From Setaria digitata (taxonomy: Eukaryota > Nematoda > Chromadorea > Rhabditida > Setariidae), in the NCBI GenBank assembly GCA_003640385.1, contig RCAB01000398.1, positions 1-60,260 on the forward strand: a DNA stretch of 60,260 nucleotides, written 5' to 3'. Numbering within the stretch: the stretch's first letter is position 1; every line of letters begins with the position of its first letter. A model generated the notes under the pieces. The model worked only from the letters and a program-made list of their open reading frames with translations, did not search any database and had not been told where the DNA came from. Below, piece after piece: positions 25,025 through 38,100 of the stretch. The translations under genes were made by a program, and so were the position numbers.

Positions 25025-26347
25025 TTAAGAGTAATTGATGGACAAGGAATAGTTCAACAAATTATTAGTTTCATTAAATTCTGGATACTGAAATGGCCAA
25101 TCGACACAGGTCACTTCGTCGGACTGATAATCAGCTTTTTCCAAATGAATAGGATGGATGTCAAACCGGACCGCTTCCGGATCTCCGACAACTTTATGCC
25201 TTGCTCGCATGAAACAATTCTGCAAAAACTTTGAATTATTTTCATACAATTTTGTTCCGTTAATGCATCGCATATGTATTGTTTCGAATATTTACGGTCG
25301 AAATGATTTAGCATTTAAGACACCGTAAAAAACTTAGTATGTTTGGAAGGAGGACATATCACTATTGATGGACCATCTTTGGCTAACAGGATTTCTGTTT
25401 TTCCCAGGCATTTCATGCTACTAATTAATTAGTTTTAATAGATTTTATCATTAAAATTTTTGCAGGATGAGATGAAGTAATTAACTGATGCATGCATATG
25501 GTGTGTCCAGTGGGTTAGACAAGAAGTGTAGTTTAATTATTTCGTCTGCTGATTTGCTTCTGTCAATAATTTCATCCTGAAATCTCTACCTAGTGAAGAG
25601 GAAAAATGAAAAAACAGAACAGTTTGAAAATTTTCGGATCGCTACGACCAACCTTCAATGGATTTCGTTTATCATCTGGTATGCAATGATGAGTGATATT
25701 TAAGTATATATTATTGCTGATAACATATCTAGTTGCTGGGATCCTGAATCCACCGTCACGTTCGCTTAGAAAATAGTGACTAGTTCGCAAAAGATCAGTT
25801 ACCATGCCTCCATATTTCATATCTTCAAAGCATGAGGATATTCGTATAATTCTGTTTTTCAAATATGCATTTCAGAATTTTTCATTTATTTTTTATTAAA
25901 TTTCAGAACTTTTTCAACACAGCATTTTCAAAAATGTTTTTAATCTTCAATAAAGATCAACTTATTTGCTAGGTTTAAAGAAATATTGCTTTGCGATCCG
26001 CCAAAATAAATGCTGAACAGAATATTTACTCTTAAGGATTCTGCTATGTCAAAAAACAAAAGACAAAAAAAGATCTAATTAGCAAGTCAATCATGGATAG
26101 TTAATTAAATGAAAAGTATAAAGAACGATTTGAAACTTTGAAACTTAAAAATATGCTTAAAAAACTTACATTTAACTTCTTCAGCAGCATTAATTAGTAC
26201 TGCATAAATCTGCCTATAACCGCAATTCATTACACCTTTTATTGTAATTGCATGTGGAAATTTGATAATTTTCTCATATTTCTGGTCATAATTCCGTGAC
26301 ATCGATAGCACTACCATAAAACCTATTAGGATACAGAATCGTTCCAT
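25025..26347 (-). CDS. Transthyretin-like (TTL) family secreted protein, about 3 exons
   Basis: Coding blocks (leftwards) are 26347-26170, 25851-25653 and 25219-25025. The first has a signal peptide (MERFCILIGFMVVLSMS), then ITIKGVMNCG, the TTL strand motif. The second has FLSERDGGFRIPAT (compare the DNGEF turn of the family) and LNITHHC, the His-x-Cys end typical of the domain; the third continues with basic and acidic strands. TTL proteins are a large nematode-specific family, many secreted by parasites, of mostly unknown function. Block 1 ends at phase 1 with a good GTAAGT donor, but block 2, as read, needs phase 2. A very short missing exon, a different junction or a frameshift is therefore needed. 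The start ATG lies shortly after a TTGCAG acceptor-like site. The protein is divergent from the family's usual 130-150 residues by a longer acidic C terminus. Confidence 0.72.
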
Positions 26348-29300
26348 TGATGTTCGACAGATTCTGCAACATTCCAACTGAGCGCTCTAGAGAAATTTTA
26401 ATTTTTCGTTTGTAACAATGAGAGAATTTGCAATTAATGGAAGTTTTAATTACTCCTACTAATGACGTCCATTCAAACGTGGTGTTGAAATCAAAAACAA
26501 AAACAAATTAGTAAAGTGCCCTATAAAATACACGAGCTTCTGAAACCTTCAGCTATCGTGTGCTATGAGGTGGAAATGATGAATGATATTTTAAAATGAA
26601 CAAAATCATTTCATACTGGTTGATTTTATGCAAATTTTTTATCACTACTAAAAATGCTGATAGAATTGTGTTTGATTTGTGTAGATATTTGACATTCGTG
26701 TAATGCAATTCCTATAAGGTTGTAAACACTGTGCATTAGAAAAGCACGACAAGTAATTCAATATATGAATTGAATACAGAATAAAAAATATGATCGAATT
26801 GACTATGTGGAATTTATGGATTAATTATAAAGTCTGCAGGCAGTTTAAAATTATAGAATTTATGCAAATGTATTAAAACATTTGGAATTATTAATAGATC
26901 GTTGTTATACGTACTAAAGTGAGTCTAATTTATTTACTTTTTTCTGAAAAGATTAATTTCAATCATTTAAAAAATGGAAAGTGGTACATATTGTCCCAGT
27001 TCAAAGAAAATTCCTGCGTTAAAAAGAGAAACTCAAGGAAAATTGAAAAACTCATCCATATAATTAATTGTAACTATCCATTTTAATGTTGCAAATACCT
27101 CTCGAATTTTTTGAAAATTATACTATTTGATATCAGAGAAATGTTTATAATTGGATAATTTAAGAAATGATAAGATAAAGATGGCGTTCAAAAATCATCT
27201 AATGAATAAAATACATTTATACACACTAAGAATAAATTTTTCTGGTTACTTTTACAATTACAATGGATGAGAAAAGCAAGAGAGCAAAAGATAAACAAAT
27301 TATGAATGTATTGCCTGCAACAGGTAAGTTTTCAAAATAAACTATTGTTCATCTTTCTTTTCCATTGCATCACAACATTTAACAAATTTTCCTCTTTTTC
27401 TGGATAAATGTAATTAAAACTGTGAAACTTTTAGCTTCTTTCTATAATTCTCAAAATGAATAGACAAATTTTAATCAACTTAATTAACTCTTTCTCAAGT
27501 TTTCCTCCTATTTGTTCCATACTTGTTCCTCTCCATTCTGTTTCTTTCGTGCTTTTTTCTTCCTTCTTTTTCTATTACCAGACAACAAATTGATATTTTT
27601 CGAACTTGTGAAATGCGGGTTTTTTCAATTTACAAGGTGTCTATAAAACTTTAGCTTGATTAATTTCCAAAGACAAGGCCGTGAACCAGTTATTACACTT
27701 TCGCACAGTATTTAAAGTAAAGTTACAATAACGTTAACAGATCGTTTAAATCAAGTATTATTTTAGACTACAGTATCTTTCTACTATTTTTTCTTTTGCT
27801 TTTGACTATCAATAAATCGTAAATTAAATTTTATTTACTCACTCTCTTTTTCTTTGACTTTTTTGTTCCTAATAGGATGGCCTTACACTAATTTTTGATA
27901 TAAAATGAATATTTACGTTTCGTTTCACTTCATTGTCTTCCTTCGTTGCAATTACATCATTTCTGTTACCATTCTAACATTTGCTCTTTGCAGTGAAACT
28001 TTTAATTTGTTAATAATCATTTCATTTTTGATCATTATAACTCTTTTTAACTGTTAGCTCAACAATAATTGGCATATTCATGAGACCTTCAGATATAAAG
28101 CACAATTTGGCGTTTTTCTTTCAGCCTAACTCTTGCTGAACAGTCAAGCCTAAAGCACTAGGCCATTGCATTTCTCCAAGTTTTTAAAATTTCCAACGAT
28201 TATAAACTTGCATTGTAGGTATAGTGAGGCTTTTTATTTCATGTTCTAAACAATTAGTTCCATTGTGATTACCTCTTTTCTCGTTATGACTGAAACTCTA
28301 AAGTTCTTCTTTGTCTTAGAAAATGAAAGTTATTTGTAAAACTGATAAGAGAATGTTGCCCAAATATTTCATATTTTAGTACTCAAAAAGCTTCAGCAAA
28401 AATCAATCTTTTGATAAGTTTTACTTCCGAATACTTGAAGCAATTTAAGTTCTTATTGAAAATTCACTGTTAATCAAAATATAAATAAATAAATGAGGTA
28501 AAAATCTCAGTCTTTACTGCCGAATAAATTTAGTTCAATGTCAAATTGCATAATCTATCAATTTCAAAATACTACCTCTCTATGTGTTCAACAAATAATT
28601 ATCAGTTATCTAGATTATCCCTTAATATCCTAATTAATACTAACATATGCGCAAATTTAAATTTATTTAATAATGAAAAAACCACCGCATGTCGATAGCG
28701 ATGTTGCAATTTACTTTTCTGTATATGTTTAAAGCGTGTTTTAAAATGTCATTTATTAATAATCTGATCAAATTTGATCAATTTTAAAATCTGAAAGTTC
28801 CATTTTCTCTTTCTTCCACTCCAAACAGAAAAAAAAAGAACATTAAAAACGGAAACGATAAACAAAGAAACAATATGACCTGAATTCTCCAAAGTCAAAG
28901 TACAACCAAAAATTTTGTAATCGAATCAAAAAATAGCAATTCATTGAATATTAAAATTTTGTAGCTGATTATATGATGCTTTTTAATTAGCAGCAAAATA
29001 ATTAGGATCAAATGAAAAAGGACTAAGGAATCCAGAATGGATACCATACTTACTACCAAAAATTTTAAAAAGAATTACGGGGAGTAATAACAGCCGTCCA
29101 AACCATTACCAATCAAAGTAGCATAAATAAAATAATTAAACCAATTTAATCGAAAAAAGAAATAAGAAACTTGCTGTATGTAATTGGGTGTTTGCATTAT
29201 TTTCTTTGTTTGTGAAGAAGGAAAGAGAATGAAGTCGTTAATTGTTAAAGGACGATTCATTTTCATTAGTTTATCTCCTTGTTCAGGTCAAATGTACAGT

Positions 29301-32300
29301 AACATCAGCAATATGTGAGCTACGACTGGACACTTCATTTTCCTTCACCTATCAAATATTCTGAAATGTTCATGTTTCCTGATCCCTCACTTATTTGTCC
29401 TTTCCGGAATCAGGAACTCCGAATATTTGATTCATTGAATTTGCTCATCGATGATACTTTTCATCAAGGCTCTTTCACTTAAATGTTCTCCTTTCCTTCA
29501 CATTCTATCAATGGAATCTTAATGTTTCTCGCTGCAATGACACTTTTTTCGTTTGTTTGCAGCACATCAAATTAACTGAGCTACAAGCATTCTTGAAATT
29601 TCTAATCCATATCAATTCTCGTTTTGCTCAAAATTCACACCCACGCCGAGGTGATTGAAGTTGCAAAGATTTTTCTTCGTGACTTTCTTTCTCGAGAGTT
29701 TGCATTCAACATTAGAAGCACAATTATAATTTGGAATATCTCGACAAATGATAGAACTGCAGCTAATGTCTACAGTTCTTATCAAATAATTACTGTAACG
29801 GTATAAGAATGACGGATATTCAAGTATTTTTGTGATATTCTGCTTTTTAATTTTCTGAAATTTCAGCTTTCGAACATTAAAGTAAATTATAGAACTTGTG
29901 ATAATTTCATTGTTTGTAATTTGATTAATGAATTTCATTGATTTCTTTATAGAGGTACAATTTTTACATTGCACGGAATAGTGCAAATACTCGTTAACAC
30001 AAAGCATTTCAGCCGTGATAACTTCGAGAGGAATTGGAATTCTTCAATAAAATTGCAATTCATTATTTATGATTTGATTAATGGGTCTAAAAATTAAAAA
30101 AGTTAGAAAAAGGAAAGAATTGGAAGCTTAAGTTTAGTCATTTAGCAAGTGAAAACGGTATAATGTAAAAGTTGTTATGAATAGAATTTTATTTGAAATT
30201 AGGATGATGGGCTATGAATAGGAAGGAATAGTAATTCTGGTCTGAAGCTGAACCAAGTGCCATTTATGAAAAAACCCGACACATTTCCTTGTAGGTCAAC
30301 AAAAGTTTAAAGCTTAATTTAAGGGTTGCTTTACGAACTTTCAAATATGTTCATACTTAATGCAAATAATTGAAAAAGTCATTGATTTAAAATTGTTCTA
30401 GGAAATTTTAGGAAAAGTTAAAATTCGCTAGGAATTCAAGCAATTAGAATTTGAAATTGAATATTTGATATTTTACTGATTTTCAAATTAGCAACTTCAT
30501 TGAATGAGTGCAAAATACTGAGATAGTTAGTAAGTAGAAAAAAATTTTTCCATAGTGCAACAAATTATTCGTTAAGATACAATGAGAAAATCCAGAACAA
30601 TGAATTACATTGGTAATTTTTTGAAAAAGTTTTCCAATTTCGTAAAGATCATCTTATGCTTTTTACCCCCTGAACTTTTTAACCGCCTCTTAATAGAAGT
30701 TCACAATTTAAAACTTTTTCTTCCTTCCTTATCACAAATAGAATTTCTAAATTTTTCACAAAATAATAAGAATAAAATAATTATGCCAATCGTTAGATTT
30801 AATCTTCGTGTGACAAATATTTTTTTGTGCTAATTTCTATAGCGAAAAGATAGGCAGTCCAAAATGAGAAACAAACTTGAATGAAATGTGAAAGTTTAAG
30901 GGGGAAAAGGTTAGGACCATCTATTATTATCAATACTGGATGATAGTTCAGTTCCGGAAGGAAAAAGTTTGCTTCATCGATTCATATTCCCTCGGATTCA
31001 ATTTTTCAAGCCTTCCCTTCCTTTTACATATATATTATACATATACACAGTGGGTAGCTCAGAACTGCTTAATAATTTATCTGATATCTTATTTCATAGT
31101 AAGAAGACATCAACTATTATCTGCCTAGTTCTATCACTGTTAATTACCACTGCACTCCATTTACCTTGCTCGAAGAAAGGAACACTTACTCCTTTATCTA
31201 CCGTTCGATAATATATGGCTGGAATTTAGAATTTCTTTCTTTAAAGAAAAGTGCAGCCATTGATTTTCTTTTAAAAATCACATATTACGTTAGAATGCAA
31301 TGTCTCAGAAGTGTGTTGGAATATGTTGGCTAGAATGTAATGTATTGGAAACAAAACAATTTCGAGAATTGCCTTCAAAATTTGGTTAAAACATTTTTAC
31401 AGTGTAAAAAACCGGTCCTCAAGTATGACTTATTGTAAAAATGACAACAAACTTATTATCTTATTAATTTTGTGACTCATAATTACGCATTATACGATTG
31501 GGCACTATGTCGAACAGTTCGATTTTAACTTATAATGAATTGTCTAAATTAGACTTCTTCATTCAAACAGCATTCTTGCCTGCAATGCATTTTTCTTTAA
31601 ACAAAAAATTCGTTCATTTTTTAATTTATTTAGTTCATCAGTTTTCACTATTAAGGATTTCTTATGGTAGATTTATGAAAGTATTCTTAATTATTCTATT
31701 AGCAGTTAAATAATTTCAACGCTAATTGTTCTTAATTCCAACGATTGGTAGAAAGAATACGATTAATTGGGCGATTGAAACAATAACAAATATAAGTATG
31801 AACACAATGGCTTTATTTATTTTCAAGTGATTATTGTTATTTTTACATGAGCCTTTTTCATACTGTCAGTTTATTCTTCTCAAATTTCACTGCTTAATTT
31901 GCGTTATAGAATTAATTAGTGTTAATTATTCAAAGCACTACTTTTTATTCTCTAAATTAGAGGGACAGTTATCAATCAATAAGACAAATTAATTGCAAGC
32001 TTTGAAAGTTTTCAAATGCTAACCTTGAAAACACCTGTGAGGTAATTTGTATTTTCCGAGGAACTTCTTTTTTCATTATAATTTGAAGTTACCCGGAAGA
32101 AATTGGGAACTGCTTTTTGGAGTATTTTCTTTATTAATTAATAAACGAAAACAAGTTCTTCGTCAACTTTAATAAGAATTGTCACAGAACAACTTTGCTT
32201 AAATTTAGCGAGATGCCTTTTTTTTGTCCGACCTGAACAAGTATAAGAACTAATAATGAAGTCACCTATTTTATTTCTAACAACATCAGCTAATTAGTGC

Positions 32301-32588
32301 TTTGCTAGTAGAGACCAGCTCTTCTAAAGTTATCCTTATTCTCTGTCAATCTAACTAGATACAATGTTCTTTTATAACAAAATTCAGTTCGGCAGAGTGA
32401 AAATATAAAATTAGCATCAACAATCCATGAAGGCACTTCATATTTGGAGAGAAAGAACAATGTATTGGTTTTTGTTTTTCAACATTGTCATGGCAAATCA
32501 ATGGGTCATAATTAGTTATCAACATTATACTGTAATGTATTGTGAGTTTTTTTTTCGCGAAATATTATCACTGTTCTTATCATTTGCA
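26348..32588. other. 6.2 kb gene-poor region
   Basis: No gene was recognised. Two isolated exon-like items occur. One is on + at 27264-27325, starting MDEKSKRAKDKQ and ending at a GTAAGT donor, with no downstream partner found. The other is a 131-residue minus-strand frame at 30007-29612 with eight or so cysteines. Either may be chance in DNA this AT-rich. Confidence 0.4.
29612..30007 (-). CDS. Possible small cysteine-containing ORF, unidentified
   Basis: An uninterrupted 131-codon frame starts MLCVNEYLHYSVQCKNC and carries further cysteines in its second half (CSSIIC, YNCASNVEC, NLC). There is no signal peptide and no recognised domain, and no splice partner was found. It is long for chance at this composition but unsupported otherwise. 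Confidence 0.2.
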   Translation of the reverse strand: MLCVNEYLHYSVQCKNCTSIKKSMKFINQITNNEIITSSIIYFNVRKLKFQKIKKQNITKILEYPSFLYRYSNYLIRTVDISCSSIICRDIPNYNCASNVECKLSRKKVTKKNLCNFNHLGVGVNFEQNEN

Positions 32589-32608
32589 GGAGCATTAAAT
32601 TGGCTGTT

Positions 32609-33264
32609 ATGTTGCCATTCATTAACGCTAAACATATTAGTTCAATAACAATGTAAGTTAAATTAATGAGCAACATTTTCGCATTCTGCAATAATCCGTT
32701 CTGTTTGCTTACCTGGGAATTCTTTTTAGCCTAATATTATTTGCTGCCGAAATTGATGCTCAGATTCATTTCAACATTTTATCGTTCAATAATAACAGAG
32801 CAGGCAATAATGTAAGTTTCATACTTTTAATTTGACAAATATGATGGCGCTACAGTAAACCTGTAAGTGTACAGTATGCAGCCTAATTGTGCTACAATAT
32901 GCCACATAGTAGTATGAATGCTTCCTTCAGATGACAACAATTGAAATAAAAATTTATTATAAAGAATGAGTCGCAATTTCAGTCGCTGAATAACGACGGC
33001 AATTCTGCCTTTTCTTCCGGGTCGGCAACAACAACAACATCGCCAGGTGACGGCTCATTATCTTCTGCAATTATTGGTGGCCTATCATTTCTACTCAACC
33101 GAGCAAGACCTTCAGGATTCCATCCATACAGTTATCTGTATGCGAATCCATATCTCTATTACTTTCCTCCTTCACCGTCTGCTGGATACCATAGAGCTCT
33201 ACCGTACCAGCAACACAATTACGTATCATACTATTATCCTGCCTATTACACATATCGTGGTTAA
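32609..33264 (+). CDS. Small secreted Tyr/Pro-rich protein, tandem copy A
   Basis: Exons 32609-32652, 32730-32811 and 32983-33264 join at phases 2 and 0 to 135 residues. Residues 1-25 form a signal peptide ending AEIDA, just before Q-I-H-F-N. The mature part starts with an Asn-rich stretch (LSFNNNRAGNN then SLNNDGN across the exon 2/3 join), continues through a Ser/Thr/Gly linker and ends in a Tyr/Pro-rich region (HPYSYLYANPYLYYFPP) and the C terminus QQHNYVSYYYPAYYTYRG. A TTTGCAG acceptor-like site at 32589 lies 20 bases before the ATG, fitting trans-splicing. No family is known to me. The tyrosines suggest a cuticle, eggshell or secreted matrix protein, which is inference. AATAAA lies at 33409. 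Confidence 0.75.
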
Positions 33265-34497
33265 TTATTCGATTTTTTCTTATAGTCATAATCAGATTAC
33301 TGTGTGAGCTTGTGATTGTTTATAAATTGTAAGAAATTTTATTAATTCATTATCATTTATAAAATAGAATCGATCCATCGATCTGATTATCAGTTAATGT
33401 ATTGTGTGAATAAATTAATAATCAGTGTTGAAAATCTGTGTTGAAAAGGCTACCATTATAAAAGTTTTCTACAATTTTACCACAATCAGTAACATTCACA
33501 CAGTGTTTTATTGCTTAAAATGAAGTGTTTAAAAAGAACCATTTTAATCACATTAGACAATGAAGAGAATGAGCTAATTGGGAGGTAAAATAGTTTTAAT
33601 TACAAGTATGAATATGGTAACTTGACCTGCTTTTAGCTAATTAGCTCAGGAAAAAAACATTTCTGCATAACCTTCATCAGATTAAACATCAGAATTTATT
33701 GGTGTTAACCACCTTTCTTCCAAATTAGTCTAACAATGATTCAACAACGAGATTGATTAAATTGATTATAGCTCTTGAAAGTTGATTAGTAGAATACGAT
33801 GAATTCTTTCGATTAATTTTCACATATTGCATACTTTTTCAAGCACAAATTATGGAAGAATCAGTTTATCAAAGAGTTAGCCCATAACACCAAAAAGATA
33901 CCTTCCGGAAAGTTGGCTTTCAGCGTCTTGAACTGAACTGATTGATCTGGACGAATTGTGAATTGCCTTTTGTATAATTCTTTCTTATTAAATCATAAAG
34001 AAAAACAAGATCATAGTTAACTCTATTGAGAACTCTCACAGAACGTGTTTAAGCGAAATCGGTGAGACGGAAGTTCGTTTTTTTTCTCTTTACCCTTATA
34101 AATGTGAATACTAATATTAAAACCAATTGTTCTATTTTTTACATCGGCGAAATAATGTTTCTATTAGTCGGGATAAGCACTTTTAAGAATCATTCTACTT
34201 GCTTGTCTAAGTATATTTTATATATCAGATTACTCACCTGATAAATTTAAAATATCAAAATGCATAGCATATATGTGATCCTTCAAGACAATGTCATATT
34301 GTGAATAAAATAAAGAAATAGAAGTAGTATTACTGAGGCCAGCTATTCTGTGCCTTATATCGTGAAGGTTAATAATAGTAGTTCAATAGGCATTTTATTT
34401 TACTACATTTATTATATTCCATGAAGAATCATTATATAGCACTGTAAGCTCATACTTGATTATCACTATTACTTGCAGACACGTCGAATCGCTCATT
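33265..34497. other. Spacer between tandem copies A and B
   Basis: 1.2 kb holds the 3' flank of copy A and the 5' flank of copy B. Both flanks have recognisable counterparts beside the other copy (for example CATCGATCTGATT at about 33375 and 35254), showing that the duplication includes non-coding DNA. No gene was recognised. Confidence 0.55.
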
Positions 34498-35138
34498 ATG
34501 CTGTCATTTATTAACAACAAATATTTAATTAATTCAATAATAACGTAAGTTATATTAATGAGCAGTTTTTCCGATCAATTATCTTGCTCATTTCTCCTTA
34601 AATTCTTTTCAGCATTGTATTGTTTGGTTTTGAAACAAAAGCTCAATTCGGTTTGAACATACTCTCCTTCAATGGTAACAGGGCTGGTAATAATGTGAGT
34701 TTCATACTTCCGATTTAACAAATATGATTACGCTACAGCATAAACTTAACAGTGCCACAGTAGCCACTTGATGATGCTACAGTACGTCAGACAACAATAT
34801 CAATATTTAGTTCAAGCAGCAATATTTTAGGTAAAAATTCATTGAATACTTCACAATTTCAGTCGTTGAATAATAACGGTAATTTTGCTTTTCCTTTCGA
34901 GCGGGCAACAGCAGCTCCAGCACAGAATTCAGGTCCTTCTATGCTTGCCAACAGCCTGATATCGCTATTCAACCGGACAGTGCCTGCAGGAATCATATAT
35001 CCATATTATTATCCATATCCATATTCATATCCTTACTACTTTCCTCCACCGTATCCTGCTTACTACAGAGCCCCACAGTACCAGCAACACAATTACGTGT
35101 CATACTACTATCCAGCCTATTACTCATATCGTGGTTAA
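34498..35138 (+). CDS. Small secreted Tyr/Pro-rich protein, tandem copy B
   Basis: Exons 34498-34544, 34613-34694 and 34863-35138 join at phases 2 and 0, as in copy A, to 134 residues. The signal peptide ends near ETKA, followed by QFGLNILSFNGNRAGNN and SLNNNGN across the second join. The mature protein has an Ala/Ser/Pro linker, a denser tyrosine region (repeated YPY, then YYFPPPYPAYYRAP) and the C terminus QQHNYVSYYYPAYYSYRG, nearly identical to copy A. The second exon is 82 bases in both copies. A TTGCAG site 20 bases before the ATG again fits trans-splicing. The linker and tyrosine regions have diverged much more than the two ends. AATAAA lies at 35236. Confidence 0.75.
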
Positions 35139-38100
35139 TTAATTTGTTAATTCCACAGTTATAATCAGATTACTGTGTGAACTTGTAGCTGTTCAAAAAT
35201 TATGGAAAATTTTATTAATTCATTATCATTTATATAATAAAATGCATCCATCGATCTGATTAACAGTTAATCTATTGTGTGAAGAAATTAATAATCGATG
35301 ATGAAAATTGGCTTTGTTTGGGCGGGTTATTGCCATAAAGGTTTCTAAACTGTGTTACAACCAGTAATGTGTTGCGAAATGAACCTTAATTTTATTAGAA
35401 CTAGATAATTTTCATGTCAGAAAGTTGCCAGCTGCAGTGAACGACTAAAAAGAATGAAGCCAATTGTAAAGTAAAGCAAAAAGCAGCTGTAGATGAGCGG
35501 TGACTTGATTTATCGTTAAATAATCGAGACTGATGAAACAGAATCTTTTTGAATTTCTAGAGAAAATATCTCGAAATATTCGATCTTTTGATTTGCCACG
35601 AGACGAATTCTCGAATTCATTTATTTTTTAACTGAAAAGCAAGCAGTTGAAAGGTGATAGGGGAAAAAATCATTACAAAATTGATCAGAAGTAGTAAACG
35701 ATGGGTGAGATAGAAATTGCTTGACCTTATTTCACACTTTCATGAGTTCATTGAAATAATCACACACATAGTCGTATCTGTTGATACCTGCTGATTTTTC
35801 TTTTCCACATTTACTAATATACCAATGAAACGCAGAAAACCAAAATAAATTTTTCACTTATTTAACTAAAAATAAATTAAGAAAATAATACAAAATTTCG
35901 GTATCAATTATTGTGATAAGGCTTATCAAAGGAATTTTACGGAATTATGCTACTACCGAACGTACTCTGGTCTTTTTAAATTTCAGTACTAATGGTACAT
36001 AATAATCTGACTTTGATGAAAAATTCCTGAAGGGTTTTGCCAAGCATGCATTCTGCCTGCTTTCATATCATGATCATTACCAGTAAGATAGAGATTGAAC
36101 TACTCAATGATATGAGATTGATTAATGATTTAATACAGAAATGTGATTAAAGAAATTACGACTGTTTATGGAACTTTAATTTTGTTTGTCCAATCTCGAG
36201 AGATAATTAGGCAAGTCTGAATACACAGATCTTTTAAAATGTAAAACAAAAAAGAAAACACAATAGATAATTTGGCTTTTTTGAAAGAAGTGGCTGAAAT
36301 TGTTGAAATTAAGCAAAAGATAATCGCAAATTTGGAAATTGCAAATTTCATGCTTGAAACAAAGATAATCTTATTGATCATTAAATCTTATTTCCTGTGT
36401 TTTAAGATTACATTGCTTTGGAAGGTTACAAAGCAAATCTCTACCTGTGGCTTTTTTTATAATCACGTTATTCTTATTAAAAGATCACTATTTTGAACAC
36501 ATCATCACTAAATGACTACCAAAATTATTGATAACTTTTAATTGATAATTTTGTAATAAAAAAGAAATATATATCGTAGTCATTAATTATTATCACGATT
36601 ATCATTTGGTATAATTAGAATGCTGATATTCCAACCATGCCATAAATTTCAATGGGAACTTCAATCAGCCAAATTAATGCATTCATATCAAATAGTTTGG
36701 CTAAAGTTATCCTTTTTTAATCATTGTTGAAAAATATTTGTTGTAGTGCAGTGATAAAAGTTTATCATTTCATGATAGTGACAAAGAGAAGCGCAATCAG
36801 TGGTGGTAGAACGAAATACGATGATGTATGGGATAGTTGTATTGACAACTGAACGGTAGCATTTCGCGAATTGTCACTTTGTCTCTCATTTTACAATTGT
36901 TGCAGCAAAAAAATTATCGAAAGTGAATAATAAAGTCATTGAACGATTTTAAATTGAAAGATACAAAATGTTTTGTTTTATGATCGGTTAGTTACCGTTT
37001 TAATCGTGGAAAGATGCCCACTGTTATTTCATTTCAGTGTTGTAAGAACAAGCAAATCAGTGGTGCTAGTTAGTGGTAGTAGTGTTCATAAATTGAAGTT
37101 TGAGCTAATTTGTTGAGAAAAAAACATTTTAATAAATGGAACTGCTCGAGAAGTTAACCATTTTTGCAAGTAATTGTTATGGAATATTGAAAAATTAAAA
37201 ATCCCATTTGATTTGAACAGAAATAGTTTATCGTTTTCACAATATCAAAATAATTTTCAGTTTCAAATGATCTCAATATGAAATTGTTATTTATCGTTAT
37301 TTTGTTGCACATAATCAAAGAGACAGTAAATGAGGCTTTTTTTCCTAACAAATACTTAATTAGTAACAATGAAGGTACTAGAGTTTCCACAGTTAAACTT
37401 TCCTTGACAGAACAAAAAGAAATTCTTTACAAGTGTCCTTGAACTTGGAACATTTCAGTTAGAAGTTTCTTTGCTAAGTCTCCAAGTTAATCTGATTCAA
37501 TAAAGATGAGAAATTAATAAAATACATTCAAATTTCCTGTTAGAAAAAAAATTAAACTTATTCAAATTTTCCATTAAATTATTTTTTCTTCCTGGCATTT
37601 CTTTCCTTACAATTTATCTGAAAAAAAAAAACACAGATAAACAAAAAGCTGAAAACAATATCTTAAACTAGTACAAAATAGCGACTGAAAGCAGTGCATT
37701 GAATAACATCTCATCTTGAAATATGAAATTAAGACTCGAGTCTAGAATTAGATCGAGTCACTAGACTTCTTTAGCAGAATTATAAAGAATCATTCAGATA
37801 TTATTGGTACTCAAATAATCAAGCATCAAATTAGACGAAACTATAACTGCAGTGAAAAATATAGTGCAAGAATCTTCTTGACAAAAGGAAACTCCAAAAC
37901 TATTTAGAAAAAAAAAAAAAAAAAAGATCAATATAATCTAAAATCTGATTTAAATATGCAATATAGTAGTAAAAGTTATCTATGAGATAGACGGAAATTG
38001 ATTACATATTTTCTTGCCACTAACTGGCCAATTTTAGAATGCTGCCTAGACGATTTAGCATCAACGTTATAAATTTCATTTATGAGAGGTTTTGCTACTG

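Noticed and set aside
27264..27325. Exon-like start (MDEKSKRAKDKQ) followed by a good GTAAGT donor
   Set aside because: No downstream exon in a matching phase was found within several kb; a single exon-like match is expected by chance.
29075..29266. Minus-strand frame starting MKMNRPLTINDF
   Set aside because: Only about 30 residues look protein-like and no partner exon was found.
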